A stretch of 39,828 bases of DNA from Rhodothermales bacterium (GTDB lineage: Bacteria; Bacteroidota; Rhodothermia; Rhodothermales; UBA10348). The stretch lies in NCBI GenBank assembly GCA_030830105.1, contig JAURNP010000082.1:1-39828 (forward strand). Direction: 5' to 3'. Positions 1 to 12,242 of this stretch are shown here, one piece after another. Below the pieces are notes generated by a model. The model saw only the letters and a program-made list of their open reading frames with translations, was not told where the DNA came from and searched no databases. The translations under genes were made by a program, and so were the position numbers. Positions within the stretch are counted from its first letter, which is position 1. Each line of letters begins with the position of its first letter.

Positions 1-105
1 GAAAGTGGGTGAGTCACCATCCGGTAGTATTGAAGGCCGAATGCTTCCGGTTCTTGTTCTTGACCTTTCTCATCCTTTAGTCCTTCCGATATCCTGAAGT
101 ACTCA

Positions 106-630
106 TTGCTTGATCAGAGGCTGCGTGCTGCGGTAGCCCAGATGTTCAAGGAGACGTTTACGGCTTTGGAAAGTGCGGAAGAAGGAGCACTGATCGCAAG
201 ACTCACGCTGGAGCTGGCAGGGCTCTCAGAGGGTCCCGATGTATTCGGGTATGTTGCTTTGGACCATGATCGGATTGCAGGAGCCATTTTCATGAGTCGC
301 TTGCGTACAGGCGATGAAGATGATCTTTTTTTGCTCTCGCCGTTAGGGGTTCATCCGGACTATCAACGCCAAGGAGTCGGTAGAGCGCTCATTTCGGCGG
401 GTTTTGACAGTCTCCGTCAAATGGATATCGCTGTGTGTGTGAGCTACGGCGATCCTGACTATAACCCTGCTAGTGGTTTTGACTCCGTGAGTGAGGATGT
501 CATCCCTACACCACACGCCCTCTCCATGCCATTCGGTTGGATCGTAGCCTCCATGGATGGGAAAGAGGTACGACCCGTTTCGAGCCCCACCCGATGCGTT
601 GCTACGTTTGATGACCCTTCTCTGTGGTAG
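106..630 (+). CDS. GNAT-family N-acetyltransferase (TTG start predicted)
   Basis: GNAT core motif LLSPLGVHPDYQRQGVGRALISAGF (V-x-P-x-x-Q-x-x-G-x-G) and a downstream GF(D) element typical of YhbS-like acetyltransferases. Confidence 0.85.
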   Translation: MLDQRLRAAVAQMFKETFTALESAEEGALIARLTLELAGLSEGPDVFGYVALDHDRIAGAIFMSRLRTGDEDDLFLLSPLGVHPDYQRQGVGRALISAGFDSLRQMDIAVCVSYGDPDYNPASGFDSVSEDVIPTPHALSMPFGWIVASMDGKEVRPVSSPTRCVATFDDPSLW

Positions 631-688
631 GGCGGTCGGTCCGGGATCGCATACGTTCGGTCCCGTAACGCACACTGTCGATCAACTC

Positions 689-2158
689 TCAGGCGCCGTT
701 TATTGCGGGGTACAAGGACCTGAATCGATCGTAAGCCTGGCCGTACTGCAAGGTCCGATGTGCATCGGGGAGAATGGGGGAGCCTGTGCGGACAGTCTGG
801 CCGACGGCTTCGGTGACACTGCCCCAGACTCCCGCTCCAACTCCCGCCAAGATGGCAGCGCCGAAGGCAGCTCCTTCTGTGGTTTGGACCGGCTCAAGAG
901 GCGTACCAAGGATATCCGCCAGCATCTGACTCCAAATGGGGCTTTTCAGCGCGCCTCCGCTTGCTCTCATTGATTGCGGAGCACTTACACCGCATTCCAT
1001 GAGCAATCGCTGATTATCCAACAGGCCGAACCCTACTCCTTCGAGCACAGAGCGGGTCACGTGGCCGCGACCATGGGCGAGTGTCAGGCCGACGAATGCG
1101 CCGCGGGCATGCGGATTGGCATGCGGAGTCCGCTCTCCACTCAGATACGGCAGGAACGTCAATTCCTCGCAGCCAATGGGGACGGAGGCTGCTTCGGCTA
1201 CGAGGTGATCGAACGAGACATTTCCGGCAAACGTGTCGCGATACCATTGCAATGAACCTGCAGCCGAAAGCATGACGCCCATCACATGCCATAAACCCGG
1301 AACGGCATGCGGGAAGGCATGCATGTTGCCCCTCGGATCCGTCACTGGCTGTGTGCATGGTGCGAATACGACGCCGGACGTTCCGATAGTCAGGGCGTGC
1401 ACGGAAGGAGAAACGGCGCCGACCCCAACTGCCTGAGCAGCCTGATCGCCTCCACCGGCAACAACAGGCGTGCCAGACGCCAAGCCCGTCTCTTGGGTAG
1501 CCTCTGTGTGGATGATCCCGGTAGTTTCGGTTCCTTCATGAGTGGGAGGAAGCCAGGCGGATGGGATTTCCAGGAGCTCGAGTAAATCATTACTCCAGGT
1601 TCGGGAAGCCAGATTGAGTAGTAGTGTGCCGCCGGCACCGGCACGATCCGTCCCAAACACTCCGGTCAGTCGATAGCGGATGTAATCCTTCGCAGGCAGC
1701 ACCTGGGCAACGCGTTCGAAGTTCTGGGGCTCGTTGTTTCGCACCCACAGCAGCTTTGGGGCGGTAAATCCGGGAAAAGCATCGTTTCCGCTGATTCTGA
1801 CGAGTTCGGCAAGTCCAATACGTTCTCTGATGTATTCGCACTCAGCACTCGAGCGCTGGTCATTCCATAGAATTGCCGGGCGTATCACGCTGCCCTCGGC
1901 ATCCAGCAAGACCAGTCCGTGCATTTGCCCAGTCAGTCCGATTGAACGGATTTCCGAAGCGTCGATTTGTGCCTCTGACAGCACCGCTTGAATGGCCTTG
2001 CACGTTGCTGACCACCAGTCCTCCGGATCTTGTTCGCTCCAAAGAGGTCGCGGAGTGGAAAGCTCATGGGAGGAACTTGCTACCGCTTTAACTTCACCGT
2101 CGGGACCCAGAAGCAATGCTTTGCTGGCCGTAGTCGAGACGTCTATTCCAAGGATCAT
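689..2158 (-). CDS. xylB: Xylulokinase (FGGY carbohydrate kinase)
   Basis: N-terminal ILGIDVSTTASKALLL, GLTGQMHGLVLLD, AILWNDQRS and C-terminal ASGGALKSPIWSQMLADILG motifs; about 489 aa. Confidence 0.93.
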   Translation of the reverse strand: MILGIDVSTTASKALLLGPDGEVKAVASSSHELSTPRPLWSEQDPEDWWSATCKAIQAVLSEAQIDASEIRSIGLTGQMHGLVLLDAEGSVIRPAILWNDQRSSAECEYIRERIGLAELVRISGNDAFPGFTAPKLLWVRNNEPQNFERVAQVLPAKDYIRYRLTGVFGTDRAGAGGTLLLNLASRTWSNDLLELLEIPSAWLPPTHEGTETTGIIHTEATQETGLASGTPVVAGGGDQAAQAVGVGAVSPSVHALTIGTSGVVFAPCTQPVTDPRGNMHAFPHAVPGLWHVMGVMLSAAGSLQWYRDTFAGNVSFDHLVAEAASVPIGCEELTFLPYLSGERTPHANPHARGAFVGLTLAHGRGHVTRSVLEGVGFGLLDNQRLLMECGVSAPQSMRASGGALKSPIWSQMLADILGTPLEPVQTTEGAAFGAAILAGVGAGVWGSVTEAVGQTVRTGSPILPDAHRTLQYGQAYDRFRSLYPAINGA

Positions 2159-2206
2159 GAAGCGAGTTGGTGTCTTTCGATGATGAAGCGGAGGGCGGCG
2201 GCGAGG

Positions 2207-3316
2207 TCATGGGTTACCAACTATTCGTCGGATCCAGCCCCAGGTTCCGACAAGGCAGGCACCGAAAATGAGTCCCTCCATACCAGCCAGTGCAGCTTCA
2301 GCCCATTGACCGTCGTCTAGTTGCCCGAACATTAGGACCAGCGCACCCATCTCCAACCGGGAGTCGCTGAATGAATCAGCCAGCGATCGCAAGCTCCCTC
2401 CCATCAAGTGCCCACCAGCGAGAGAAATGAAAACGCCCGTTAAGCCTGACATGATACCGGCCCCCAACGAGCCAGCCATTCGAACGCTTGTACGAGGACC
2501 TTGCAGAAGGCGTTCTCCCAACAACATGCCGCCGGCGATGGCTGCTCCAAGGGCAGCTCCTTCCATGCCACCGGTCATGTCTTCAGGAGCGTGTCCAAAC
2601 AAAAGATTGAACGCGTCCAGTCCAAGCATCTTGGCAGAGGCTCCAAAAAACATGCTGCTCAAGACGCATCCCATCACCAACCAGAGCGCTCGTGATTGTC
2701 CCGAACGCTGAGAAATCATCCACCCAGCTGTAAAACCAGCTCCCATTCCTGCCCCACCAGCCGTACCAACTAGGACATTCAACGCGATGAGCACCAGCAG
2801 GGTTGAAAGTGTGCCGATGCCGGCCCCTGGGGAAGACAATCCGAATCCGTAGAGTAACCCACCCATCAAACCAGCGAGTGCACCACCTGCGCTCCAGGCA
2901 CCCCACCAGGCGAGCAACGTGCCGATACGAGATCTGATACCGCTATCGAGTTTCGGAAAGTCTTCCGTGGGCGAGTTGGCGATTGCTATATCAGCATTCC
3001 GGGTTACGCTTGCTATGAATCGATATCCGTGACGAGGTACGGTCTGAATGAAGCGCGGATTTCCGGCGTCATCATCAAGCAGGTGACGAAGCTCCTTGAT
3101 GCACTGGGACAATGCATTGTCGCTTACTACGACGTCCTGCCAGACGATGTCGAAAAAGTGATCTTTTTCAACCAGCTGAGGACTGCGATCAACCAGCAAT
3201 GTGAGCGCGTCCAGATAGCGGGCGCTCACGTCAACTCGCTCGGTGCCCTTCCAAAGCTGTCGATCTACGGTATCGAGCGTGAAAGAGCCGAATTGGTAGC
3301 GATCAGAGGAAGTCAC
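2207..3316 (-). CDS. ToxR/CadC-like transcriptional regulator: N-terminal OmpR/PhoB-type winged helix fused to a Gly-rich polytopic membrane domain
   Basis: FGSFTLDTVDRQLWKG...LSQCIKELRHLLDDDAGNPRFIQTVPRHGYRFIA is a Trans_reg_C domain; the rest is several hydrophobic Gly/Ala-rich helices. Confidence 0.85.
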   Translation of the reverse strand: MTSSDRYQFGSFTLDTVDRQLWKGTERVDVSARYLDALTLLVDRSPQLVEKDHFFDIVWQDVVVSDNALSQCIKELRHLLDDDAGNPRFIQTVPRHGYRFIASVTRNADIAIANSPTEDFPKLDSGIRSRIGTLLAWWGAWSAGGALAGLMGGLLYGFGLSSPGAGIGTLSTLLVLIALNVLVGTAGGAGMGAGFTAGWMISQRSGQSRALWLVMGCVLSSMFFGASAKMLGLDAFNLLFGHAPEDMTGGMEGAALGAAIAGGMLLGERLLQGPRTSVRMAGSLGAGIMSGLTGVFISLAGGHLMGGSLRSLADSFSDSRLEMGALVLMFGQLDDGQWAEAALAGMEGLIFGACLVGTWGWIRRIVGNP

Positions 3317-3481
3317 GGGCTTTTTTCCTAGTTGCTCATGAAAAGATCAGACAATGCTCAAGGCGCTCATGAGCGGGATCGTAACATTTAGGTCGAGACC
3401 TCGGGTCGCTACGGTGAGCCAGTCCAGCCGGAACCGTTGCGATCGTCGACAACATACGATTTGATAAGACAACGAGACGCC

Positions 3482-3955
3482 ATGCCGCTTTTTCTGGAAT
3501 TCGCCCTGCTCGGACTATTCATGTTCGGGCTGTACGCATCGTTCGGATTCCTAGTCAAACGCGCAGCCGGGAATCCTTCCTATAAATTAGGTTTAGCTCT
3601 TGCTTTGGTCGCAGCGTTCATGCTGTTCTGGGTAAACGGAGCAGTTGGCGTTATCGGCTCTGAAAATAATGATGCCAACATGTCCTACTTCGTTCTCGTG
3701 CTAATGGTCTTTCTTGGTTCGATCGCGTCACGCTTCCGCGCCGGTGGACTGCGAATTGTCATGGCAGTAGCCGCCATCGCCATGGTGATAATTGCAACGG
3801 CTGCTCTCGGATTTTCGATGGGTGTGAACGGGCCGATATGGCCGTGGGATGTAGTCTGGATCACAGTGTTCTTTTTTGCACTCTGGTCGCTTTCAGCCTG
3901 GTTTTTCCATCAGGTCACCTTAGAAACCGAAGGTCAAACCAGTTCCGATCCATAA
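3482..3955 (+). CDS. Hypothetical multi-pass membrane protein
   Basis: ORF with several hydrophobic segments; internal ATG at 3482 (MPLFLEFALLGLFMFG) is a more plausible start than 3437. Confidence 0.7.
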   Translation: MPLFLEFALLGLFMFGLYASFGFLVKRAAGNPSYKLGLALALVAAFMLFWVNGAVGVIGSENNDANMSYFVLVLMVFLGSIASRFRAGGLRIVMAVAAIAMVIIATAALGFSMGVNGPIWPWDVVWITVFFFALWSLSAWFFHQVTLETEGQTSSDP

Positions 3956-3972
3956 ATTAGCGGAGGTACGAC

Positions 3973-4155
3973 ATGAGCAAGACTGAATTCGGATGGAAAA
4001 AGGGGGGCGCATATGCGTTGATGGTCCTGGGAATGCTGCTGATGCTGTACATGATCATCTACGAGGATGAACCTGGCGGTATTCCACTGATCATGATTCT
4101 ACTGGGTAGTGCTTACCTGATCTTGCGCAGATTTCAGCATGACGAAGCAAACTGA
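3973..4155 (+). CDS. Small two-helix membrane protein
   Basis: 60-aa ORF with two hydrophobic helices; GGAGGT about 7 nt upstream of the ATG; 17 bp after the preceding CDS. Confidence 0.65.
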   Translation: MSKTEFGWKKGGAYALMVLGMLLMLYMIIYEDEPGGIPLIMILLGSAYLILRRFQHDEAN

Positions 4156-4307
4156 AATTTGATGGTCGAACTGGTATCCTGGATTGACTTCAAGAGGGGA
4201 CATTCAATGCGTGAATCTTCCGCAATAATCAGGCGCTTTGTTTGACGGAAGAAGACCAGGTGTCGATCATGCTCATCTGAATATGAATTCCTTCAAAATC
4301 GATCTGA

Positions 4308-6512
<2,205 letters not shown>

Positions 6513-6549
6513 GTCCTTTCCGCGTCATCAGCTTGAGATCCTGGAGACG

Positions 6550-6576
6550 TGGCGGTTGTACGATGGGCAACCGCCA
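6550..6576 (+). terminator. Hairpin downstream of katG (candidate terminator)
   Basis: TGGCGGTTG / CAACCGCCA perfect 9-bp stem, 9-nt loop, followed by TGTTGTTTG; no long U tract. Confidence 0.5.
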
Positions 6577-6607
6577 TGTTGTTTGCTCCTGACCTTCCAA
6601 TAGGTAA

Positions 6608-7150
6608 ATGCACAACTTGGATTCTGAACCTGACATGATCGCCACCTTCCGCAGCGAGTTTGCACGCTGCAACACCTATCTCAACGGCGTTCTAGATCAG
6701 ATCGACGATGACACCCTGAATCGGTTGCCGGTGGAAGGGGGGAATTCCATTGCCATGCTCGTGCGGCATCTATATGGGAATATCCGGTCGCGATTCACCG
6801 ATTTTCTGGACAGCGATGGCGAAAAGTCGTGGCGTGAACGGGAAAATGAGTTCGCTCGTGTAGCCATCGATGAACCGGAAGCTCGGCGTCTGTGGGCCGA
6901 AGCATGGGACCTGCTGGATGAAACGCTTGCTAGCCTCAAGCATGAGGATCTGGATCGCGAAGTAGTCATTCGCGGACAGGTTCTTACGGTACGCGCGGCA
7001 CTTCTTCGCAGTCTCGCGCATATCAGCTACCACGTTGGGCAGATGGTTGTAATGGCGCGCGCGGGAGTGGCCGATTCTTGGTCGTTCATGAGTATCCCTC
7101 TAGGGGGTACGGCCGCCTACAATCAGAACCCAACCAAAGAGCGGGGATGA
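6608..7150 (+). CDS. DinB-like / DUF1572 family protein
   Basis: LVRHLYGNIRSRFTDFLDSDGEKSWRERENEF...LLRSLAHISYHVGQMVVMAR. Confidence 0.8.
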   Translation: MHNLDSEPDMIATFRSEFARCNTYLNGVLDQIDDDTLNRLPVEGGNSIAMLVRHLYGNIRSRFTDFLDSDGEKSWRERENEFARVAIDEPEARRLWAEAWDLLDETLASLKHEDLDREVVIRGQVLTVRAALLRSLAHISYHVGQMVVMARAGVADSWSFMSIPLGGTAAYNQNPTKERG

Positions 7151-7190
7151 TCCCGTCTCCTCAATAGCCCACTCACGTAATCATTCTAGC

Positions 7191-9737
7191 ATGCCCTCCA
7201 TTTCAGAAGCTTTCCGGCAATATGTGCATGAACCGTTTCTGATGTTCAGTACGTTGTTGCTGAATCTTCCTTTCGAGGGTATCCAGAATACGGGCGAACG
7301 CTTGCCACTGCTATTGCATGCCTGCGAAGATGGTCTTGAGCGGGGAGACGAGCCGTCCGCGATCATGAATCGTTTCTTTCGTGAGACGCTTCAATTGGAG
7401 GACGAATCGCAGCAGATCGATTTCATGTTCAAGGTCGTTCAGTACGTTGAGCGCCAGGTCGTTCTGTTTGACAGTGTTGAAGAGGCTGCAGCCGAGAAGA
7501 TCGGGAGCCGTGATGGCAGCCAGCTCCTGCGCCTGATCCGGAATGACGAGACGGGAGCATATGGTGAGGCGCTCCGGCAATTTCGGGGCCGCATCGTTTT
7601 TACTGCCCATCCGACTCAATTCTACCCGCCGCAGGTGCTGGGCATCATCAACCGCTTGCGTCGGTTCATTGAGCGAGGAGATCGTCGTCGGATGACGGCC
7701 ACTCTGCAGCAGCTGGGTATGACCTCGCTCTTGTCCTCGCGCAAGCCCACACCGCTGGATGAAGCTCATAACATCATCCACTTGATGCGCGAGCACCACT
7801 ACGATGCGGCAGCGCGACTGTATGGCGAGATCAAGGCAGCGACGGGCGATGCGTCATTTGACAATGATCGACTGATCGAACTCGGGTTCTGGCCTGGTGG
7901 AGACCGAGATGGTAACCCCTTTGTGACGGCTGAGATTACGCGTAAAGTTGCAGAGGAGCTGCGCTTGGCCATCATCAAGTGCTATAACCGGGACGTAAAG
8001 CGGCTGGAGGCGAAATTGACCTTCAAGGGCGTACTCGATCGCGTGTCTGCATTGCGTGCAACGATTTATGCTGCGCTTTTCGACTCAGAAGCGCGAATCG
8101 ATCCAATGGATTTGCTGGATCGTCTTCATCACATTCGGGATTACGTCTGCGAGCATTACGAAGGACTCTATGTCGATGAGATTGATCTGTTCATGGACAA
8201 GGTGCGCCTGTTTGGGGCCCATTTTGCATCCATGGATATTCGTCAACACCATCGAATCCACAAGGAGGCCGTTACGGCCGTTCTGAAGGCCAATGGGTTG
8301 ATTTCCAAACGTCTCGACGAGTTGACAGACTCGAATCTGCAACGCATTCTTCTGGAAGAGTCACTCTCGTTAGATACGTTGGATCTGGACTCGCTGGATC
8401 CGGTAGTGGCAGATACGTTCACGACGCTAAGCCTCATCCCTCAGATCCAGGACCGCAATGGTGAACGAGGATGCAATCGGTACATCATCTCGAATGCAGA
8501 TGATGCGTGGTCCATACTGTTTGTATTCGGGTTGGCACGATGGTGTCAGGGGAGTGACGAACCGGCGCTGGATATCATCCCGCTGTTTGAAACCGTGAAG
8601 GGGATGGACGCTGCAGCCGACGTCATGCGTTCCCTTTTTGCGCAACCGGTTTACCGGGCCCAAGTCAGCCGCCGATCCGGACGACAGACCATCATGTTGG
8701 GCTTCTCCGACGGGACGAAAGATGGTGGTTACCTCAAAGCGAATTGGGCGATCCACCAGACGAAAGAGGCGCTTACAGCGGTATGTCGCGAGGCCGACGT
8801 CGAGGTCGTCTTTTTTGACGGACGTGGTGGACCGCCAGCGCGTGGGGGAGGATCAACCAATCGATTCTATGCTTCACAAGGGCCGGCCATTGCGCGGCAT
8901 GCATTGGAACTGACCATTCAGGGGCAGGTGATCACCAGCATGTATGGTACGCCCCACCTGTTTTCCAGGAATCTCGAAGAACTGATCCAGGCTGGAATTG
9001 GCGGGGGAGCGCCGGGCACAATCTCACCAGAAATGTCGGAAGTGGATATTCCTGGGCCAGATCGGCAGTTGTTGGAAGAATTGGCTGACGAAGCCTACAA
9101 GGCATATGAGGCGTTGAAGGAGCATCCCCAATTTGTGCCGTACCTGGAGTGTATGAGCACGCTCCGATTCTATTCCAAGGTCAACATCGGTAGCCGACCG
9201 GTGTCTAGAGGCTCATCTGAAAAGCTCGTTTTTGAAGACCTGCGTGCTATTCCCTTCGTTGGATCGTGGAGTCAGCTCAAACAGAATGTGCCCGGTTATT
9301 TCGGACTTGGCACCGCCCTTGGCCAGCTTGAACAAGCAGGAAGACTCGATGAGGCGGCCCGGCTCTTCCGCGACGTGCCTTTTTTCAAGACGCTGGTTCT
9401 GAACAGCATGATGTCGCTCTCGAAATGCAATTTCCAGCTTACCGCCTATATGGAGGAGGACCCGGAATTCGGGTCAATCTGGCGAGAAATCCGAGATGAG
9501 TACCGACGTACAATTTCCGTGCTTCTCGAAATTTCAGGCTACGATGTACTCATGGAGGAAGAAGAGAAATCGCGCCAATCGGTTTCCATCCGTGAGCGGA
9601 TCGTGCTCCCCTTGCTGGTTATTCAGCAGTACGCCCTGCGGCGGCTCAGTACGAATCCTTCGAACAAGGAGATCTTGGAGAAATTGGTCATCCGTACGCT
9701 GTACGGAAATATTAATGCCAGCCGTAATGCGGTTTGA
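7191..9737 (+). CDS. ppc: Phosphoenolpyruvate carboxylase
   Basis: FTAHPTQ, GFWPGGDRDGNPFVT, IMLGFSDGTKDGGYLKANW, FFDGRGGPPARGGG; 848 aa. Confidence 0.93.
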   Translation: MPSISEAFRQYVHEPFLMFSTLLLNLPFEGIQNTGERLPLLLHACEDGLERGDEPSAIMNRFFRETLQLEDESQQIDFMFKVVQYVERQVVLFDSVEEAAAEKIGSRDGSQLLRLIRNDETGAYGEALRQFRGRIVFTAHPTQFYPPQVLGIINRLRRFIERGDRRRMTATLQQLGMTSLLSSRKPTPLDEAHNIIHLMREHHYDAAARLYGEIKAATGDASFDNDRLIELGFWPGGDRDGNPFVTAEITRKVAEELRLAIIKCYNRDVKRLEAKLTFKGVLDRVSALRATIYAALFDSEARIDPMDLLDRLHHIRDYVCEHYEGLYVDEIDLFMDKVRLFGAHFASMDIRQHHRIHKEAVTAVLKANGLISKRLDELTDSNLQRILLEESLSLDTLDLDSLDPVVADTFTTLSLIPQIQDRNGERGCNRYIISNADDAWSILFVFGLARWCQGSDEPALDIIPLFETVKGMDAAADVMRSLFAQPVYRAQVSRRSGRQTIMLGFSDGTKDGGYLKANWAIHQTKEALTAVCREADVEVVFFDGRGGPPARGGGSTNRFYASQGPAIARHALELTIQGQVITSMYGTPHLFSRNLEELIQAGIGGGAPGTISPEMSEVDIPGPDRQLLEELADEAYKAYEALKEHPQFVPYLECMSTLRFYSKVNIGSRPVSRGSSEKLVFEDLRAIPFVGSWSQLKQNVPGYFGLGTALGQLEQAGRLDEAARLFRDVPFFKTLVLNSMMSLSKCNFQLTAYMEEDPEFGSIWREIRDEYRRTISVLLEISGYDVLMEEEEKSRQSVSIRERIVLPLLVIQQYALRRLSTNPSNKEILEKLVIRTLYGNINASRNAV

Positions 9738-9884
9738 CCTATCGATGAGGCGTCCGGCAATGACGCTAATGCTCCTAGTTGCAAGAAGGCGTCCTCAAGG
9801 CGTGGTACGCCTCGTGACTCGATCGACGTGTCGCTGGCATTCCACCATTCACTTGTAACCCTGTTTTTAACCCATCCCCTCGCC

Positions 9885-10315
9885 ATGAAAGCAGTTTAAA
9901 AACACCTGGATCTTGGACTTCTCATTGCCCGCATCGGAATGGGAGTAGGCTTCATCTATTACCATGGCTGGGACAAACTGATGGGAGGCGTCGAACGTTG
10001 GGAAGGACTCGGAGGGGCGATAGCCCGCTTCGGTCTCGATTTCTGGCTAACATTTTGGGGGTTTATGGCTTTGTTCGCAGAGTCGATCGGAGCCCTCTTC
10101 ATTCTGTTCGGCATCTTGTTCATGCCGATGTAGATCCTGATTGCCATCACCATGTTCGTTGCCTGGACGGGTCACATCATCTCCGGAAATGGAAACCCTG
10201 GTCACTTGTTCAAGAACATGTTGGTCATGTTAGCTTTTGCTTTGACCGGACCGGACCGGGTAAATTCAGCGTCGATGCATGGCTGGCAGCCAGAAAATCG
10301 GACAGCGGTTCCTGA
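9885..10315 (+). pseudogene. DoxX-family membrane protein, degraded (two in-frame stops and one frameshift)
   Basis: Conceptual MKAV*KHLDLGLLIARIGMGVGFIYYHGWDKLMGG...ILFMPM*ILIAITMFVAWTGHIISGN...LALTGP[fs]GKFSVDAWLAARKSDSGS; TAA 9897, TAG 10131, duplicated GGACC at 10248-10257. Confidence 0.82.
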
Positions 10316-10342
10316 CCGAGTAGTCTCAGAATCGGCGAGTTT

Positions 10343-12145
10343 TCAATTTGCGGCGCTCGATGCAGCGCGGTAGGCCTCGAGCGTGCCACGCGCTGCGGCG
10401 GTATCACCTCGGGAGTACTCTAGCCTGGCCCGATTGTACAGCATGATGGCAGACTGAGCGTCTATTCTTTCAGCTTGCTTCAACGCAACTTCGGCGGCTT
10501 CCAATTGGGATTGACGCAGCTGTATGGCTGCGAGAGCATTCCAAAAGTATAGGCGATCCGAGCGGGAAGCGCCTTGAAGGGCCAGCTTTTCAACCAGTGC
10601 GTCGAGGGTGGAGCTCGCCAGGAATCGACCGATGACCTCTTCCATGAGCGCAGCATTGAATGGCTGCCAGTAAAAGAGGGAATGGTAATATCGAAGCGCC
10701 TCGGCCGAGTCACCTTGCGCCAGGTGAAGTTGGGCCCCTTCGAGCAACGCATTCTGCGTGGCAAGAGGGGAGACCATGATGGCTACCGCCAACGAGTCCC
10801 CAATACGTCCTGAATCCTGTCGCTCCCGGAGTTTTGCTGCATAAGTTGAGGTGGAGGATTCAGAGTCGGCATCCAGATTGAAGGGATAGTCGGCCAAGAG
10901 GCGGTCAATTAGAATACCAGACTCGGCTGCTGACAGTTCATCCAGAATCGGCGTTTTCCAATCTATTCCGAGATTGCCAGCATCCAGCGTCTTGGCTTCC
11001 AGCATGGGAGCGGCCCTGACCGAAAAGGCATCCGCCATCAACTCGTACCCTTCGTGCGTAGGGTGCAGGTGATCGGTAAAAAGGTCATATCCCGGGATGC
11101 CCGACGGCGAGGCACGGTTGAAAGCGACTTCCAGGTCCTCCACTTCAACTCCAGGGCGTTCTGCCCACGAACGGATGATGTCGTTCAGCTCACCTGAGGC
11201 CCTGAATCGAATCTGATCCAAGTCCCTTGCTGTTTCGAATAAATCTCTCGCGTTCAGCGTGTCGCCCTCGGCAAAGGCAACTTCCGCAGCACTGAAAGCT
11301 GCGAGGGCATCAGCTGTTTGCGAGAGCGGTTGTTGTCCGGAGAGGTTTCCAACTAGGGTGCCTGCCAGTACGGGAATGTGGGCCGATTCAAAGTGATCCA
11401 GTACGCGATTCATGTTACTCGTGAACTGACGTATTCCCGCTCGATAGATCTCGCCGTCAAGTTCGATTCCGGCGTTCTGAACGACGCGCGCCATTAAAGT
11501 TCGGTCATTGGAACCCGGTTCAAGCCCGTAGTCGGGGGGGCCTAAAAAGAGGTACTCAAGGGCAAGAACGAGGGCTGAGCGCTTCAGTGCGAGGATCGTT
11601 CTTCCGAACCACGGGGATTTCGGCATCCAGTCAGCCGAAGTACCCACTCCATAGGCTCCGTAGAATTCATTGTGGCCTGCATAGATCACGACCAAATCGG
11701 GCTCCATGCGAATTACGTGGCGGGTAAGATCAAGCAGTGTATAGCTGTTTACGGCTGTCATTCCCAGATTGATGACCTCGACCGGGTAACCCGCAAATCG
11801 GTCCATCAGTCTGCGCTCCAGTCCGGCAGGGAATCCGTGGTACCACTGAAACGGAAAACCAGCGGTCGAAGAGCCACCCAGAACCACGACGCGGACCCCA
11901 TTTTCAGGCTTTTCTTCGCGGAATGGCGTGAATCCCACATTTGGCAGGAAGCCGCGGAAATAGCGGCTTGGATACTCCGGATTGAATCCAGTCCATCCCG
12001 ACTCGTTTTCGACAGCCTTGAATGCATGCCGGCGGTCGTCTGCAAACCCGGCCACCCGAAGGCCGACTTCCAGAAACAGAAGGAGAGCGATTGGGATGAA
12101 TACCAGCGCCGCGGTGAATATTCGTTCCCTGGACGAATCAGCCAT
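10343..12145 (-). CDS. SGNH/GDSL-type hydrolase with N-terminal membrane anchor and C-terminal TPR-like repeats
   Basis: VVVLGGSSTAGFPF (GxSS), VVIYAGHNEFYGAYG (GHNE), DHLHPTHEGYELMADA (DxxHPTxxG), Ala-rich helical C-terminus. Confidence 0.85.
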   Translation of the reverse strand: MADSSRERIFTAALVFIPIALLLFLEVGLRVAGFADDRRHAFKAVENESGWTGFNPEYPSRYFRGFLPNVGFTPFREEKPENGVRVVVLGGSSTAGFPFQWYHGFPAGLERRLMDRFAGYPVEVINLGMTAVNSYTLLDLTRHVIRMEPDLVVIYAGHNEFYGAYGVGTSADWMPKSPWFGRTILALKRSALVLALEYLFLGPPDYGLEPGSNDRTLMARVVQNAGIELDGEIYRAGIRQFTSNMNRVLDHFESAHIPVLAGTLVGNLSGQQPLSQTADALAAFSAAEVAFAEGDTLNARDLFETARDLDQIRFRASGELNDIIRSWAERPGVEVEDLEVAFNRASPSGIPGYDLFTDHLHPTHEGYELMADAFSVRAAPMLEAKTLDAGNLGIDWKTPILDELSAAESGILIDRLLADYPFNLDADSESSTSTYAAKLRERQDSGRIGDSLAVAIMVSPLATQNALLEGAQLHLAQGDSAEALRYYHSLFYWQPFNAALMEEVIGRFLASSTLDALVEKLALQGASRSDRLYFWNALAAIQLRQSQLEAAEVALKQAERIDAQSAIMLYNRARLEYSRGDTAAARGTLEAYRAASSAAN

Positions 12146-12178
12146 GCTTGCGTACGAAAAATGGAAGATGTATCATCA

Positions 12179-12192
12179 TGAAAAGGTTTTCA
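12179..12192. promoter_or_regulatory. Candidate LacI-family operator in the SGNH/LacI divergent intergenic region
   Basis: TGAAAA-GG-TTTTCA inverted repeat; its reverse complement is identical to the site at 15359-15372. Confidence 0.75.
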
Positions 12193-12242
12193 GAAGATGC
12201 AGCTGCATCGTATGAAGCACCGGAATTCACGGTTGGAAAGGT

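Noticed and set aside
8638-8913. Alternative-frame ORF in ppc
   Set aside because: Overlaps conserved PEPC catalytic motifs in the main frame.
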